From Apoderus coryli (lineage: Eukaryota > Arthropoda > Insecta > Coleoptera > Attelabidae): a DNA stretch of 64,000 nucleotides. The stretch is from the NCBI GenBank assembly GCA_911728435.2, contig OU452202.1, positions 13,309,135 to 13,373,134 of the forward strand, read 5' to 3'. Made by a program: the position numbers and the translations under genes. Positions 21,401 to 32,345 of this stretch are shown here, one piece after another (position 1 is the stretch's first letter; each line of letters starts with the position of its first letter). Below the pieces are notes generated by a model. It ran no database searches and was not told the DNA's origin. It saw only the letters and a program-made list of their open reading frames with translations.

Positions 21401-21561
21401 CTCGTGAAACTCAACCTATACGAGATATTTATAGAAGCGGTGAGGATTATAGAGACCTAAAACTCTTCTTTTTTTACCTCGAGGAATTCATAAAGTGTTG
21501 ATAATGAACCAATAGAAATGACTTTACTGATTTTGCATCTGGATAACAATAAATAATTCTA

Positions 21562-21634
21562 CAGGGTGTAAATACATGATTTAGCGAGAGCTTTCTGTGG
21601 TAGAGCATTGTCGGTCGAATATAGAAACACCCTG
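21562..21634. mobile_element. 73-bp mini-element with CAGGGTGT ends
   Basis: CAGGGTGT (21562) and ACACCCTG (to 21634) bound a 73-bp segment with TA on both sides (21560-21561 and 21635-21636). It is probably a minimal MITE or deletion derivative. A 67-codon minus frame (21581-21784) crosses its edge and is not recognised. Confidence 0.5.
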
Positions 21635-22239
21635 TATAAAGCTACACCCTATTATTGTAGGACTAGAACAATAATGATGTAATATTTTACAAATTTCAAT
21701 GGCCCTATTTAAAATTATATCAGTACCTCTTATTTCCAATCTCTTTGCAAGACGTTCTTTTTTTACATCGAAATGTCTTGTCAAGCATTTGAGAGCTTCC
21801 GAAATTTAATTTTGGATAACCCTTATTCCACGTACTTTTTATATGTAATTTGGATCTGATCCAGTTTGAAAAATCTGGCACTGAATTTTAAATTCCCACA
21901 ACACGGCAGTGCATGTACTATCATTTGCTTCAGATTTTATTACGTACGTGAAATCATTTCCAAATTGCGGAAGTTTTGTTTTTTTCTATAGTCAGTTGTT
22001 GTAGTTTTAACAATAGATTAGCTTTAGTTGGCGCTGTAGAGCTTAATTGGATTAGGTAATTCCTATAAAACCCATACCTAAATCTGTTAAGTATTTTAAG
22101 CACTAAATCATATACAGTGCGTCTCATAATATCATATTTCCCTATTTTTATATACATTTTAGTATGTATACATGTTTATATCCATGTTTTAAAACTTAAT
22201 AACTATTGTAAGACATCTATGAAAGATTTATTAATGCCA

Positions 22240-22325
22240 CTGAAGATGGAACTGTAGTTCCGAAACATGTTTGGCTGATTTCAACATTCATATAAAGATA
22301 TTTTGTGGAGCAGACGCCTTTAATT
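22240..22325 (+). repeat. Penelope-like 3' tail
   Basis: CCACTGAAGATGGAACTG, then TAGTTCCGAAACATGT, then ATAAAGATATTTTGTGGAG and CAGACGCC. The homologous tail at 54175-54285 has CCACTGATGATGAGA, CTCGAAACATGT and ATGGAGTAGACGTC. The hairpin 'GAACTG.AGTTCCGAAAC' layout is typical of Penelope-like element tails. Confidence 0.5.
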
Positions 22326-22826
22326 TATAAATACATCCCGCTCCTCGTCGTAATGGAGTAAGGTACATGGGCTGAATAAGGCGCAGCACTAAATAAGGCC
22401 CAGTTTCCAATTTAGCGCTTAAATTCCAACGTACTATCAACTGATGGACATTCAAGGATAGGTAGAGGGAACTGCTAAGAGTGGCAGTAAAAACGCAGGC
22501 CCGGCCGCTGTTCGTTTGTTTAGTGTTGTTTTTATAAATCATCGCCGTACAATTTCGTAAGTATTTTGCATTGTTTACTAGATGTACCTGGTTGGGTAAT
22601 TTTGCAGGGGTTAATACAATATTGTTTAAGTGCCTGGCTGACAAAATTTTACAAGGATTTTTTATTCCGAATTTTTTTCTAGGAGCAATACATGTTTCAA
22701 ATAATGCCCACTTGATAAATTCGGTGGGCCTTCCTGTGGTGCCCTATCCGTTGCGGACGTTTTAGATTAACATGGCTATTTTAACTTTTTTGCTGCACTC
22801 CGAAAAAGTCCTACTGAAGTGAGTCC

Positions 22827-23154
22827 TTACCATTTACGCGGATTTATGGTTATGAGAAGTTCGTGGTTGACACTATCGAAGGCACTTGCAAAGTCAATGA
22901 AGCAGATGTAGACATCTTTATTTGTGTCTCTGGAGCGTTGAATTAAAACTTGCAAGGCAAATATGGCGTCTCTCGTGCCAAGTGCATTACGAAAGCCGAA
23001 TTGCGAATCATCAACCTCAGAGTCGCAGGTTTTTGCATTTGATTTCTTTGGTATGGCGACAAACGTCGAGTGCATCCAATCTTCAGGTATTACGCCAGTG
23101 TCGTACACTTCGTTGAATAGCTTTGTTAGCATATCGAGGAAGCTCGGTGGCCCT
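22827..23154 (-). pseudogene. Non-LTR RT fragment with internal deletion
   Basis: Minus-strand open frame of about 100 codons: LFNEVYDTGVIPEDW, STFVAIPKKSNAKTC, then SQFGFRNALGTRDAIFALQV and ICFIDFASAFDSVNHELL. The last is RT motif A with its catalytic Asp (FIDF). Between NAKTC and SQFGFR the usual ~35 residues (..RPISLM.H..KI....) are missing, an in-frame deletion. It ends after ITINPRKW, so YADD and all later parts are lost. The fingers and palm start are otherwise well preserved. Confidence 0.85.
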
Positions 23155-23238
23155 TATTAGGTGCAATCGATTTTAATATTCTAATTTTTAATTTCAGGTA
23201 GGCCTTAATTGGTCCATGTACCTTACTTCAGAAAATAT

Positions 23239-23480
23239 TCCCTATATAAATAAAATATTTCCTATATCCGAAATATGGAATAATTTGTCATAGTTCTTAT
23301 AGAAAATAACCTAAAAGATGTCACATAGAAAAATAATTGGTTCATACAGGCGTTCACAAATAAGTAGCGTAAAAAGGGGTCATAAATAAAAACAAAAAAT
23401 ATTCTCCTAACATACCAGAAAAAATGGCAAATTAATTATATATAGATAACTTAAAAAATGCAGCATAAAAAAAACTTATT
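23239..23480. repeat. Inverted dispersed copy of the A/B repeat pair
   Basis: ATATCCGAAATATGGAATAA, TGTCATAGTTCTTATAG, GGTTCATACAGGCGTTC match the reverse complement of a B unit of the array at 5480-6500. ATACCAGAAAAAATGGC, TTAATTATATATAGATAAC and TGCAGCATAA match the reverse complement of an A unit. The order is preserved, so this is one B-A pair far from the main array. Confidence 0.75.
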
Positions 23481-23606
23481 TATGCCGGGTGATTCATTAT
23501 GGTTGCAACAAACGAAAACTGGAGATTCCAGAAAGTAATTTTTTGCCATTGAACCCAAGTCCGCAAATGCTTCGTTATCGAGATACAGGCTGTCCAAATT
23601 TAGTGG

Positions 23607-24029
23607 TCAAATTGCCGTTGTTCGTAATTAATGGGCATTTAAACTCAAGTCAATACAGTCATTTTCTACAAAACCGCCTACTCAAATTTATTGAGGATGT
23701 ACCTACCTCTGAATATTGTTCAAACAATGTGGTATCAACATCACGGAGCCCCTGCGCATCGTGGTAGACAAGTAACAGAAGTTTTAAATCAACTGTTTGA
23801 AAACAATTGGATTGGTTTAGGAGGTCCCACTGAGTGGCCTCCAAGATCACCGGATCTGAATCCGCTCGACTTCTTTTTATGGGGGTACATGAAACAATTG
23901 GTTTACAGTGTACTAATTATAAATGAAAACCAACTACTGGAGAGAGTTCATGAAGCTGCTGTTTGCTGTATGTTAAACTTTTGGGAATATACTGTAACTA
24001 GAGTATTAGCTTTTAAATTTCATTCATAG
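23607..24029 (+). pseudogene. DD41D transposase, C-terminal half, second Asp replaced by His
   Basis: Two frames joined by a frameshift near 23700. The first gives LFVINGHLNSSQYSHFLQ and LLKFIEDVP; the second starts LNIVQTMWYQHHGAPAH and continues NNWIGLGGPTEWPPRSPDL, NPLDFFLWGYMK. The usual motif is QHDGAPAH; here the Asp codon is CAT (His), one base change. From that position to the D of PLDF there are 41 residues, which defines the DD41D spacing. It ends naturally with EYTVTRVLAFKFHS at 24029. The half with the first Asp is missing or diverged. Confidence 0.85.
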
Positions 24030-24690
24030 ATTATGATTTTTTGATATCGCAGTATTTAACAGATAATAAATAACAAGAAAATTTTAAAGCTAGAATTAAT
24101 TTTAAAGTGAATAAGATGAAAAGGCGGCCAACTTTTTTTTTTTAAATTGTGAGAAGTAAAACATGACCGTGATTGATATTTGTCGCACATCTTACTTTTT
24201 CTTTGTCTCTGAAGGAAATCGAGTAATCAGTCTAGCTGAAATGTAAATTCCTTACTTGACATATATTTTAAGTGCTTTTGTAAATTGAGTTTGAACCAAC
24301 ATTCAGAATGTAGTGTTTATAGTAAATATTTTAAACGTCAGCTAGGTATAGGGAGTAATATCGACTCCTTTAATAATAGATGAGCAACTGCATACAATAT
24401 CAAATATCGACAAAAGCAAACTTGGCATATGGGGTGAGACATGCTACATTTATAGATGTAAAAGTTAAAAAAATGTTTACTAGTTTTCTCTTTGGGGCTC
24501 TAGTAAACTTGATAATGCACAGAATGTTAGACATTTTCTTAACTTTATATAAAGCCCACTTTAAATAGAGATGAATGAAACTTAAAAATCGATGGATTAT
24601 ATAGTTTTTTTTTCTTAAATAAATAATAAAATGTTAAATTTCCTCCCTTCTTTTGAAACAAAAAACGCTATTATCCCTTAATTAGGTATA

Positions 24691-25120
24691 CAATGTGTCC
24701 ACGGATAGAGTTTGGAAGAGGAAAAACTTTTTTATTTGTCGATTTAGAAGAAAAAGTCATTCTTTATAAAAACGTCTGCTTGTGTCAAAACTACAATTTC
24801 AAATGCCAAATTTACGATTACTATACAGGGTATCTCAAAAATAACATTTTTAATGATTTTGATTTTTTTGTTTTTTTTTTAATTTTATGAAAATATTTTC
24901 AAAAGCGTGATTTATTACACCAATTTGTGCAAAAAACACTAATAAACTTTTTTCTCAAAGTGGTTAATTTCATAGCTACTATTAAAATAATAAAATTAAA
25001 AAACAAAAAAGGAAATCAAAATCAAAAATGTTATTTTTGATATACCCTGTATAGTAATGCTAAATTTCGTACTCGAAATTGTAGTTTTGACACAAGCAGA
25101 CGTTTTTATAAACAATGACT
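24691..25120. mobile_element. Fold-back element, family F copy 1 (right end lost)
   Basis: Starts at CAATGTGTCCACGGATAGAG (24691). The left arm (AAAAACGTCTGCTTGTGTCA, ...TACAGGGTATCTCAAAAATA) is repeated inverted on the right (TGATATACCCTGTATAGTAA, ...TGACACAAGCAGACGTTTTT), with the centre near 24880-24990. The outermost ~60 bp of the right arm are missing. Full structure is seen in copy 2 at 26456-26931. No transposase is encoded. Confidence 0.8.
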
Positions 25121-25282
25121 TTTCAATATGCGTTATCCAGTTTCACTTATCGTCAACAAAAACTCCCAACAGTTTTGCTGATTCTGACATTAATTTGTTA
25201 CGATGTGCTACAAAATTATTTCTACTATTATTGTGATGAAACTACATTCCAAATTTTAGGATTGTATCTGCTTAGAAAAGCC

Positions 25283-25545
25283 TCAGTCTAATGCAGTACA
25301 ATCAAACTGAGGTATAGTTCGACAGATATTAACGTATTAGTTTCGCTCTTATTCAAATTGATTATGAACTCGTCAGAACCATATACGTACCCAATCACAA
25401 ATATTGACATATCTCTTTATGCATAAGTGAGCAGAGACATGTAAAGGGATAAAAAATGTTGCTGATTTCACCTATAATAAGAGTAAAATGAAGTCGACAA
25501 TGTCTCTCGACCCATGCCTCAGTTTGATCGCACAAATTCTTTTTG
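25283..25545. repeat. Penelope-like tail in partly inverted arrangement
   Basis: GCCTCAGTCTAATGCAGTAC, GTTCGACAGATATTAACG, TTTCGCTCTTATTCA and TGAACTCGTCAGAACC match 57652-57735. At 25495-25545, CTCGACCCATGCCTCAGTTT is the inverted counterpart of the same start. Paired inverted copies of such tails are known for Penelope-like elements. Confidence 0.45.
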
Positions 25546-25751
25546 TAATTATCAGCTATAATATCGATAGGACATTCATAATAAACGAGATAATTTTATG
25601 ACAATCGGAAACACGTTCCTTGGAAAATTTAATTGGTTGTTAGAGCTGTCAAAAAGGTTTCACAATAACGTTCATAGAGGGATTGTCCATTAGGTGACAT
25701 AGTGGTCGCGAATAACAGTATATCTACTCTTGCTTAAAACTAAAACCCATC

Positions 25752-26030
25752 ATGTTTCTGCTTTTAGTATATCTAAAGTCACCAGGATATTTCCATGACT
25801 CTGAGGGACACAAATTCAGACAATTTATAATAACACTAAAATCATGGGAGAAACCAGAAGATGAAGGTGTAATAATAATATACAACACCGGCAAATTTGG
25901 GATAAGCGACTACCAATTTACCAAATTCAGTGAAATATGTCCAAATACAGTTACTGAGGTTAATAATGCTCCTAAAACTGAAGTAAGTATTACTGGTTCG
26001 ATATTCTACAAACGTTTAAAAATCAGTTAA
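25752..26030 (+). CDS. Unrecognised 92-codon open frame
   Basis: Starts MFLLLVYLKSPGYFHD and includes WEKPEDEGVIIIYNTGKFG and DYQFTKFSEICPNT. The amino-acid mix is less AT-driven than in most short frames here. I do not recognise a family, no introns or promoter are clear, and it sits between transposon relics. It could be a fragment of an element ORF or a chance frame. Confidence 0.2.
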   Translation: MFLLLVYLKSPGYFHDSEGHKFRQFIITLKSWEKPEDEGVIIIYNTGKFGISDYQFTKFSEICPNTVTEVNNAPKTEVSITGSIFYKRLKIS

Positions 26031-26359
26031 TACAGTGAGGACTAAAAATCACGCATATCTTCGATGGAATTTGAATGAACATTTTTTGAAAAAAAACGCT
26101 CGCATATGTATCAGGGTCGATTCTGTTGGGGTTATGTGAATTTGGAAATATACGACATAAATCGGGAATCAATTCTCGATCGATCCCGTATACTTTTCTG
26201 TTACGTCAAAAAACGGACATCTTAAAACGAAAAATGACATGTGCAAACGTGTTTTTAAAAAAAAATATCCTTAAAATATTATCGAATTTATGCATGACTT
26301 CTGGTCCTTACTGTATTAGGTCATGGTTTATTGGAACGCTCCTCCACGAAACAGCGGTT

Positions 26360-26456
26360 GTGTGTTGATCAAGGCTGCCATCCTAGAAAATCGTGAGAAC
26401 TGGTTCTCAGATGAAGACAGTTTTTGCTCTTCCAAACTCTAACCGTGGACACATTG
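26360..26456 (+). pseudogene. Possible Tc1/mariner-type transposase scrap beside a family F terminus
   Basis: One frame reads IKAAILENRENWFSDEDSF, resembling the WFSDEK.F block around the first catalytic Asp of IS630/Tc1-type transposases. It runs straight into CTCTTCCAAACTCT and ...GTGGACACATTG (to 26456), an outward-facing family F terminus. If real, family F elements may be derived from this transposon. The match is short. Confidence 0.3.
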
Positions 26457-26931
26457 GATAGAGTTTGGAAGAAGAAAAACTTTTTTATTTGTAGATTTAG
26501 AAGAAAAACTAATTCTTTATAAAAACGTCTGCTTGTGTCAAAACTACAAATTCAAATACCAAATTTACGATTACTATATAGGGTATATCAAAAATAATAT
26601 TTTTAATGATTTTGATTTTCTTGTTTTTTTAATTTTATTATTTTAATAGTAGCTATGAAATTAACCGCTTTGAGAAAAAAGTTTATTAGTGTTTTTGCAC
26701 AATTGGTGTAATAAATCACGGTTTTGAAAATATATTCATAAAATTTAAAAAAAAAAACAAAAAAATCATTAAAAATGTTATTTTTGATATACCCTGTATA
26801 GTAATCGTAAATTTGGTATTTGAAATTGTAGTTTCGACACAAGCAGACGTTTTTATAAAGAAGGACTTTTTCTTCTAAATCGACAAATAAAAAAGTTTTT
26901 CCTCTTCCAAACTCTATCCGGGGACACATTG
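26456..26931. mobile_element. Fold-back element, family F copy 2
   Basis: Left end GGATAGAGTTTGGAAGAAG (26456, outer 11 bases lost or shared with the adjacent terminus), right end CTTCCAAACTCTATCCGGGG ...ACATTG at 26931 followed by TA. The two arms are long inverted repeats of each other around an AT-rich centre near 26640-26750. It is about 90% identical to copy 1 in the arms. It codes for nothing: the 112-codon minus frame is the inverted arm read through. Confidence 0.82.
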
Positions 26932-26999
26932 TATATACCATTATGGGATATTCTTCTATTTAGTAAACTTGATGACCCACAGAATTACTAAAACACACA

Positions 27000-27560
27000 C
27001 ACACCACATTAAAGCACTTTTTGAAGTAAAATATATTTAACTTGAAGAAGTTGCTCATTCTCTCAGTGAAGTGCAATGTAATAAAACAAAGCAAACAAAA
27101 CGTGACCTCCACAAATATATTCATCCAAAAATAATCTTAATTGAATCATGTTTCGAAAGCCGTAGCAGGAAATTGAAATGAGGAAGTTAGGTTGGATATA
27201 GATGTTAAAACTAAAACACTTACCAAAACAGTGTCAAAACTTACCGTATGCAATTTACTCATTTGGCATTATTCCAAAAACTAAACATGTTAGAGATATA
27301 CATTCTTATACAAATAAACCCTTATTTTTATTGCTTAATAAGAGAAAATGATATAATCTTGGGGTTACTATTTAAAATTATTGACTTTTCACAGTTTTCT
27401 CATTTCCATGTTTGATGTGATATTTTGTACACCCTGTATTAATATCTACGAAAACACCTCAAAATTTTCATAAAATGACTATTTTGGAAACATAGTATCT
27501 AATCAATTAATGAAGTTTTCCTTTTAGGGAAATTTTATAATAATTTTAGAGCCTGCAAAC
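27000..27560. other. No gene recognised
   Basis: A (CA)n-rich stretch at about 26990-27006 and a TACACCCTGTATTAA terminus at about 27428 are the only structures seen. Confidence 0.5.
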
Positions 27561-27674
27561 GTCATTTTTGTCATAAAACCTTAAATCAGTCAGAAACGGT
27601 AAGACTTAGGTATAAGACATGATACACAAAGTCTAGTTGAAATATTACGTAAAATCCAAAACTGTAATCATATA

Positions 27675-28805
27675 CAGGGTGTCCCAAAAACATTCCATAC
27701 ACTTTTGGGGTAAAATCACCCAAAATAAGACGAAAATCACTTATCTCAAAATTTCGAAAAATGTCTCTTTATGAAATTATGACCAATTTGAATATTGAAA
27801 TTAGAAAAATCTTTCGCTTGGAATTAATAATTTAAATCTGGTCATCCTTAATAAAAACAGATTCATCCAAAGAGAAAATCTGCATCCTTATCATATAAAG
27901 CCGATTCAAGAATTGCATCCTGGGGATACTGAGTTGCGCTTATAATTTTGTAGATTTTTTTTAAATTGCCTGGACGCAAATGAAGATATTTTTAAACAAG
28001 TACTGTAGAGTGATGAAGCCCATTTTAACCAGCAAGGAGTGTTTAATCAGCACAACTTGCATTGTTGGAATTACGAAAATCAGCACCAAATTAGAGAATC
28101 ACGTAAGCAAGCACGCTGGAGCTTAAATATGTGGCTTTGTCTGTTGGGAAATAGGATAATAGAACTACAGTTTCTACCTAGGATACCAAACGCCGAAAAC
28201 TATGCCAATTTTTGCGATGACAGATTACCAACTCTTCTGAAAGAAGTTCCTTTAGTACAGCGGCCAAATATTGCATTTCAACATGATGGTGCACCTGCCC
28301 GTTATTCTCGAATTGTTTGAGAGATATTAAATCGACGTTTTCTCAACCATTGGATCGATCGTGGAGGACCTATTTCTTGGCCTCCTAGGTCCCCGGATCT
28401 CAACCCAATAGACTTTTGACTTTGGGGTTATCTGAAAAATACTGTTTACCATGTCCTACCCAACAGTGAAGATGATGTTATTGTTCGCATTTATGGAGCT
28501 TTAGCACAAATTACAAACGAAGCAATAGGCCGTGTAGAACACAATTATTGAATAAAATAGTGAGGATTTTTAACACTTGCCTTTGTAAATTGAAATGTTT
28601 TTGTTTTATTATGTGTTTAGTTAATAAATAATTTGAATTTGAACATTTGATTTTATTTTCGAAAATTACTTCATTTTAATATTCAAAATGGTCACAATTT
28701 CATAAGGAGACATTTTTCGAAATTTTGACATAAATGATTTTTGTCTTATTTTTGGTCATAGATTCTACCCTCAACAGGTGGGGAATGTTTTTTTGGGACA
28801 CCCTG
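27675..28805 (+). mobile_element. DD41D Tc1/mariner-type transposon, near full length
   Basis: Starts CAGGGTGTCCCAAAAAC and ends ...GGGACACCCTG, with the TA target duplicated at 27673-27674 and 28806-28807. The terminal inverted repeats are about 130 bp long: the left arm CGAAAATCACTTATCTC, AAAATTTCGAAAAATGTCTC is matched inverted on the right. Total length is 1,131 bp. The transposase N-terminal helix-turn-helix part is missing between the left arm and about 27860. Confidence 0.92.
27859..28551 (+). pseudogene. DD41D transposase, catalytic domain nearly intact
   Basis: One frame runs from about 27859 to 28551 with only four in-frame stops and no frameshift. In order: RENLHPYHIKPIQELHPGD (end of DNA-binding domain), SDEAHFNQQGVFNQHNLHCW with the first Asp, LPRIPNAENYANFCDD, FQHDGAPARYSRIV with the second Asp, then HWIDRGGPISWPPRSPDLNP and PIDF with the third. 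The distance between the second and third Asp is 41 residues, so this is a DD41D transposase. Stops lie after LRL (27934 region), after KQVL, after SRIV (28318-28320) and after PIDF (28417-28419). All three Asp are intact, but the first ~100 residues (helix-turn-helix) are deleted. Confidence 0.92.
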
Positions 28806-28999
28806 TATACGGTGTTCTATTTGAAATAAGTAAGTTGACACCTACTTCTGGTATCGCCGGAAGTGTCAATAACTTATAACTTTTTCACCTCCTCTGCCCT
28901 CGTCGACAAAGTTTCAAAATTCTCCTATGTATAGTTTTCTATATTCAGATCGAATTGTTTCCCGGTGGGACACCCGGTATAAGATAGTTTCAAAGAAAA

Positions 29000-30180
29000 C
29001 TTCACAAGAAAGCAACCAGGCAGCGATTTATTTTAAATTTTATGGGTAATCTTTTCTTCTCCTAAGGATAGTTGCTAATGTGTCTGCCCTAGAAAAATTC
29101 TTTTGACTTCCGCTGTTTAGTACTGTTTAAAAAATTGCGATATTGAGTAATCAAACTCATACATTGTATAATATTTCTGGATTAGAGAGATTATTATTTG
29201 TGCACCATCAAAGAAACCGACACGAAGATAAATGAAGCGTGAGTGAAATTTTAATGCAGGAATTATGCATAAGCACTGAACACATACGTGTCAAAAGGGC
29301 CTATTGATGGTCGTGGGTTGGTCTGAAGCTGTTTTGCCTGTGATCCTGTTATATTGCTCAAACTAACAATAATGTGATATTAGATAGCTCATATAGCTGG
29401 TACAGCTTGTAATATAAGCATGCTATATAAGTTCTGAGGAAAACAAGTAAAAATATACAATACAATAAAAGATATTTATTATCAAACATTATTTTATACT
29501 TATATCTTTTTACAATATACATAATATAAAATATATTTGCTAGCATTTGTTCCAATTTTCGAAATACTTTTACTACAAATGAATTAGCTTGCATTTTGAG
29601 CATATTGTGCGGCCAGGGCAAATTGCGGTTGTACCGAGTGTACAGATAAGAAAGGAAGCCGGCTCTATCTCGAAAACTAATCATGTTACGGTTTCCTAAA
29701 ATTTCCGATAGAGGGCGTCAATCTAACTCTAAATTGAAAAACACTGTTTACTTAAAAATATACTTATATTACGTAAATGTTAAACTGAATGAGGAGGATC
29801 TATCTACAATTCTAAAACTTTTTTATATAAACCTTTTTTCCATATCTTCTTAAATAAATGGTGGAGGAGCCGGAGAATGTTGGTTTGTAAAAAGTCATCT
29901 AACTTTCTTATGGATAGTCCGATTTTAATAAAATTAGCCTCAGTATAAAGGTAGTGTTTGGGACTATCGAAAGTATCAAAAAGTATTGCTGCTTTAATTT
30001 ATTTTTTATGTATGGCCTCTAGATAGGGATATATAATAATGTTTTTGATTTTGTCAATTTTCTTAGAAAAATTAAATGGAATGGTACTATTAATCTTCAC
30101 TAGATAGAAAGAGCATATAAAAATAAAGGAAACAGTGAAAACCGGAAGTCTCTATCTTTTTCCTGTTGGTCTCAATGACT
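29000..30180. other. No gene recognised
   Basis: AT-rich DNA. The 108-codon minus frame at 29358-29684 is tyrosine/leucine-rich from A/T bias and matches nothing I know. Confidence 0.5.
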
Positions 30181-30201
30181 GAAGCGAAACTTTAAATAGG
30201 A

Positions 30202-30692
30202 AACCGCTTCACAAAAGGCAATTCGCCTACCAAGTGGGAAAATCTACGATTAATGCCCTGCACTGCTTAGTAAAAGACATGGAGAAGTCATTTAAGCCAA
30301 AAGAGGTATCCTTATGTGCCTTTATCGATATAGAGGGTGCTTTTGACAATACGTATCATGAATCCATCAGTAGAGCACTAGAAGAGAGGAGTGTCGACTC
30401 CTCACTGGTGATATGGATTCAGGCAATTTTGAAAGACCGTGTCATTACGGCTGAAATAGGAGAAGTGTCTGTAACAGTGACAGCGGCTGGGGGATGCCCA
30501 CAAGGCGGTGTATTGTCCCCTCTTCTATGGTCACTAGTGCTGGATCATCTCATTTCAAAAATGGATAGGGCAGGCTTTACTCTGCAAAGCTACGCCGACG
30601 ACATTGTTCTCACAGTTAAGCGAAAACACACATCGGTTATATCCAACCGCATGCAAATTTCATTAAACAAAATTAAAAGCACCAGTTTTTAA
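30202..30692 (+). pseudogene. Non-LTR RT palm fragment (same broad clade as 12186-13480)
   Basis: Frame: PLHKRQFAYQVGKSTINALH, then CAFIDIEGAFDNTYHES (motif A with catalytic Asp), GGCPQGGVLSPLLWSLVLDH (motif B) and SYADDIVLTV (motif C with both Asp). All RT catalytic residues are present over about 160 codons without a stop. The frame is cut off after SLNKIKSTSF, and fingers, endonuclease, thumb and RNase H are absent. The FIDIEGAFDN and GCPQGGVLSPLLW motifs are those of RNase H-bearing insect LINEs such as R1/LOA-type elements, so it could come from the same family as the 12.2-kb LINE. Confidence 0.88.
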
Positions 30693-30699
30693 TTAGGTA

Positions 30700-31975
30700 T
30701 TATGCTTTTTCGCTTATCTTCTATTGTTGCATGTATCGATAGGCGGTATCTCTCTATAAATGCAAAATAAAGAAAGCCGCTCTCAGTGCTTATACTCTTC
30801 CTTATATTTACGATCACTCAGATTAGAATCGCTTAGACTAGATTTATGTTACAATGTAGCTCGACTAACGACAAATAATTTTTTGAACAATTATTGACTA
30901 TTTTTTCTCACAAAAAAAGCTAAATATAGTAAAACTTGACCAACTGGAAAGACTTTAAGCAATTCTTCTAACTTTTTTGCACACGCCTCGCATAATCTGG
31001 ACAAATGTAGTTAAACTACAACCCCGTTTTAAACAAGTTGATGGTTAGTCTTTATTGTTACATCAATTTTTTGGATATGTAATTGTTTCAAAGAAAGACA
31101 GAATAACTCCTTGTAAACAAACATACCGAAAAGAGAGATTTGTAAAACTAAAATAAATACCAAATCATTGTATATTATAAGATATCAATCCGCTTTCTAT
31201 CGTAAGTCGTAACATTGGAATAATTCAATAAATAAAACCAGCTAAAAGAGAACGTAGGTACTTTATCTGCATGGTATTACGGACAGCTACTCGTATGTCG
31301 GTTTTTAATGGATGTCTTTAGCAAAGAACTAGGTCACAGCTTCAAGTGTAAGTATAAGGGTAATCTGGTTATACGGTTTGAATATTATAAAAGGTTTTCC
31401 TGTTATTTTGGAATAAGTATATAATTTTCCAAAAACACTGACTTGAAAATTTTAATATATTGTGTTCCATCGTGGATGGTAAACAATCATTTTTTCGACT
31501 TAAAACTCGTTCTCATAATAACAGTTTATTTTTTACAATAGTAAAACAAAATTTTTATACACTCAAACGTTAATTGTATCTACTGAAACGTCAATTTAAC
31601 CACTCAAGGGACACTGCCAAGAAACAAGTTGACTGCAGTCATTGTTGCAGATGAGTTTTTTAATTCATGTTTACGTTTATATTAGGTTTTGTCCCATTTT
31701 TTTAACATAAGGGCCATTCACAAAATTCTATTTTTTCATTCACGCAGCTTTTATTATTAATCCGAAAGGATTTTTTTGATTGAGTAATACCTATTTAGAA
31801 TTTTAAATGGTGGCGAAATACCCAAATAATGAGCTCTAATCTAGTCGCTCATCAACAAACATATTATCGAAGCTGTGATACTGCTAGTGCATCCAATAAA
31901 ATAGACATAATATACAAGAGCGGTGTAATTTTATTTATGAGTTTGTTCGTTAAATATTTATAGGATTTTTAAAAG
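30700..31975. other. No gene recognised
   Basis: AT-rich DNA between the RT fragment and repeat family E. I see no clear repeat ends or coding signal. Confidence 0.5.
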
Positions 31976-31983
31976 CGTTTATA

Positions 31984-32345
31984 CAGGGTTATTCACGCCA
32001 TACGACACGGAATAGTGTGGCTAAACTATTTAATTTCCTAAAAGTTTTATTCATGGATTCGATAAAAATGATTTATGGCTGCATTTTAAAAATATTGTGA
32101 ATATATACAGGGTGTTCCCAATATAAGAAATTAACCATAGTTGGGTATTTTTAAATGGAATGCCCTGTATGTGAATACATTTTTAGATTTTCCGTTCAAA
32201 ATAAACCTAACTTTCATAAAAGTACATGTCACCTAAACCTAACAGTTTTTTAAATATTTTAATTTTTATAAAAATATAGACATAATTTGAATGAAAAAAT
32301 TCACATCTGGGTAGTTCTCCAAATATGGGAATTTTTAAGGAACTC
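31984..32345 (+). repeat. Repeat family E, uninterrupted copy
   Basis: Starts CAGGGTTATTCACGCCATAC with TA before it. It includes GATTTATGGCTGCATTT, an internal CAGGGTGTTCCC at 32108, GGAATGCCCTGTATGTGAA and AATTCACATCTGGGTAGTT. The inverted copy at 35160-37995 has the same parts in the same order but is split by two insertions (35214-36207 and 36399-37870). It is non-coding. Confidence 0.85.

Larger units (their letters stand above)
27567..28985. mobile_element. Repeat family X copy, split by a DD41D insertion
   Basis: 27567-27672 (CGTCATTTTTGTCATAAAAC, AGACATGATACACAAAGTCT) and 28808-28985 (TTCTATTTGAAATAAGTAAG, CCGGAAGTGTCAATAACT, TTTCCCGGTGGGACACCC) are continuous in the copy at 58918-59195. 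The DD41D element at 27675-28805 lies exactly at the break, flanked by TA. Family X is non-coding and may be a MITE (its end GGGACACCCGGTA resembles other termini here). Confidence 0.85.

Noticed and set aside
22288..22644. 118-codon minus frame
   Set aside because: No recognisable motif, it runs into a Penelope-like tail at its 3' end, and composition gives no support.
26603..26941. 112-codon minus frame
   Set aside because: It is one arm of a fold-back element; the same sequence read from 24693 gives a near-identical start because of the inverted repeat.
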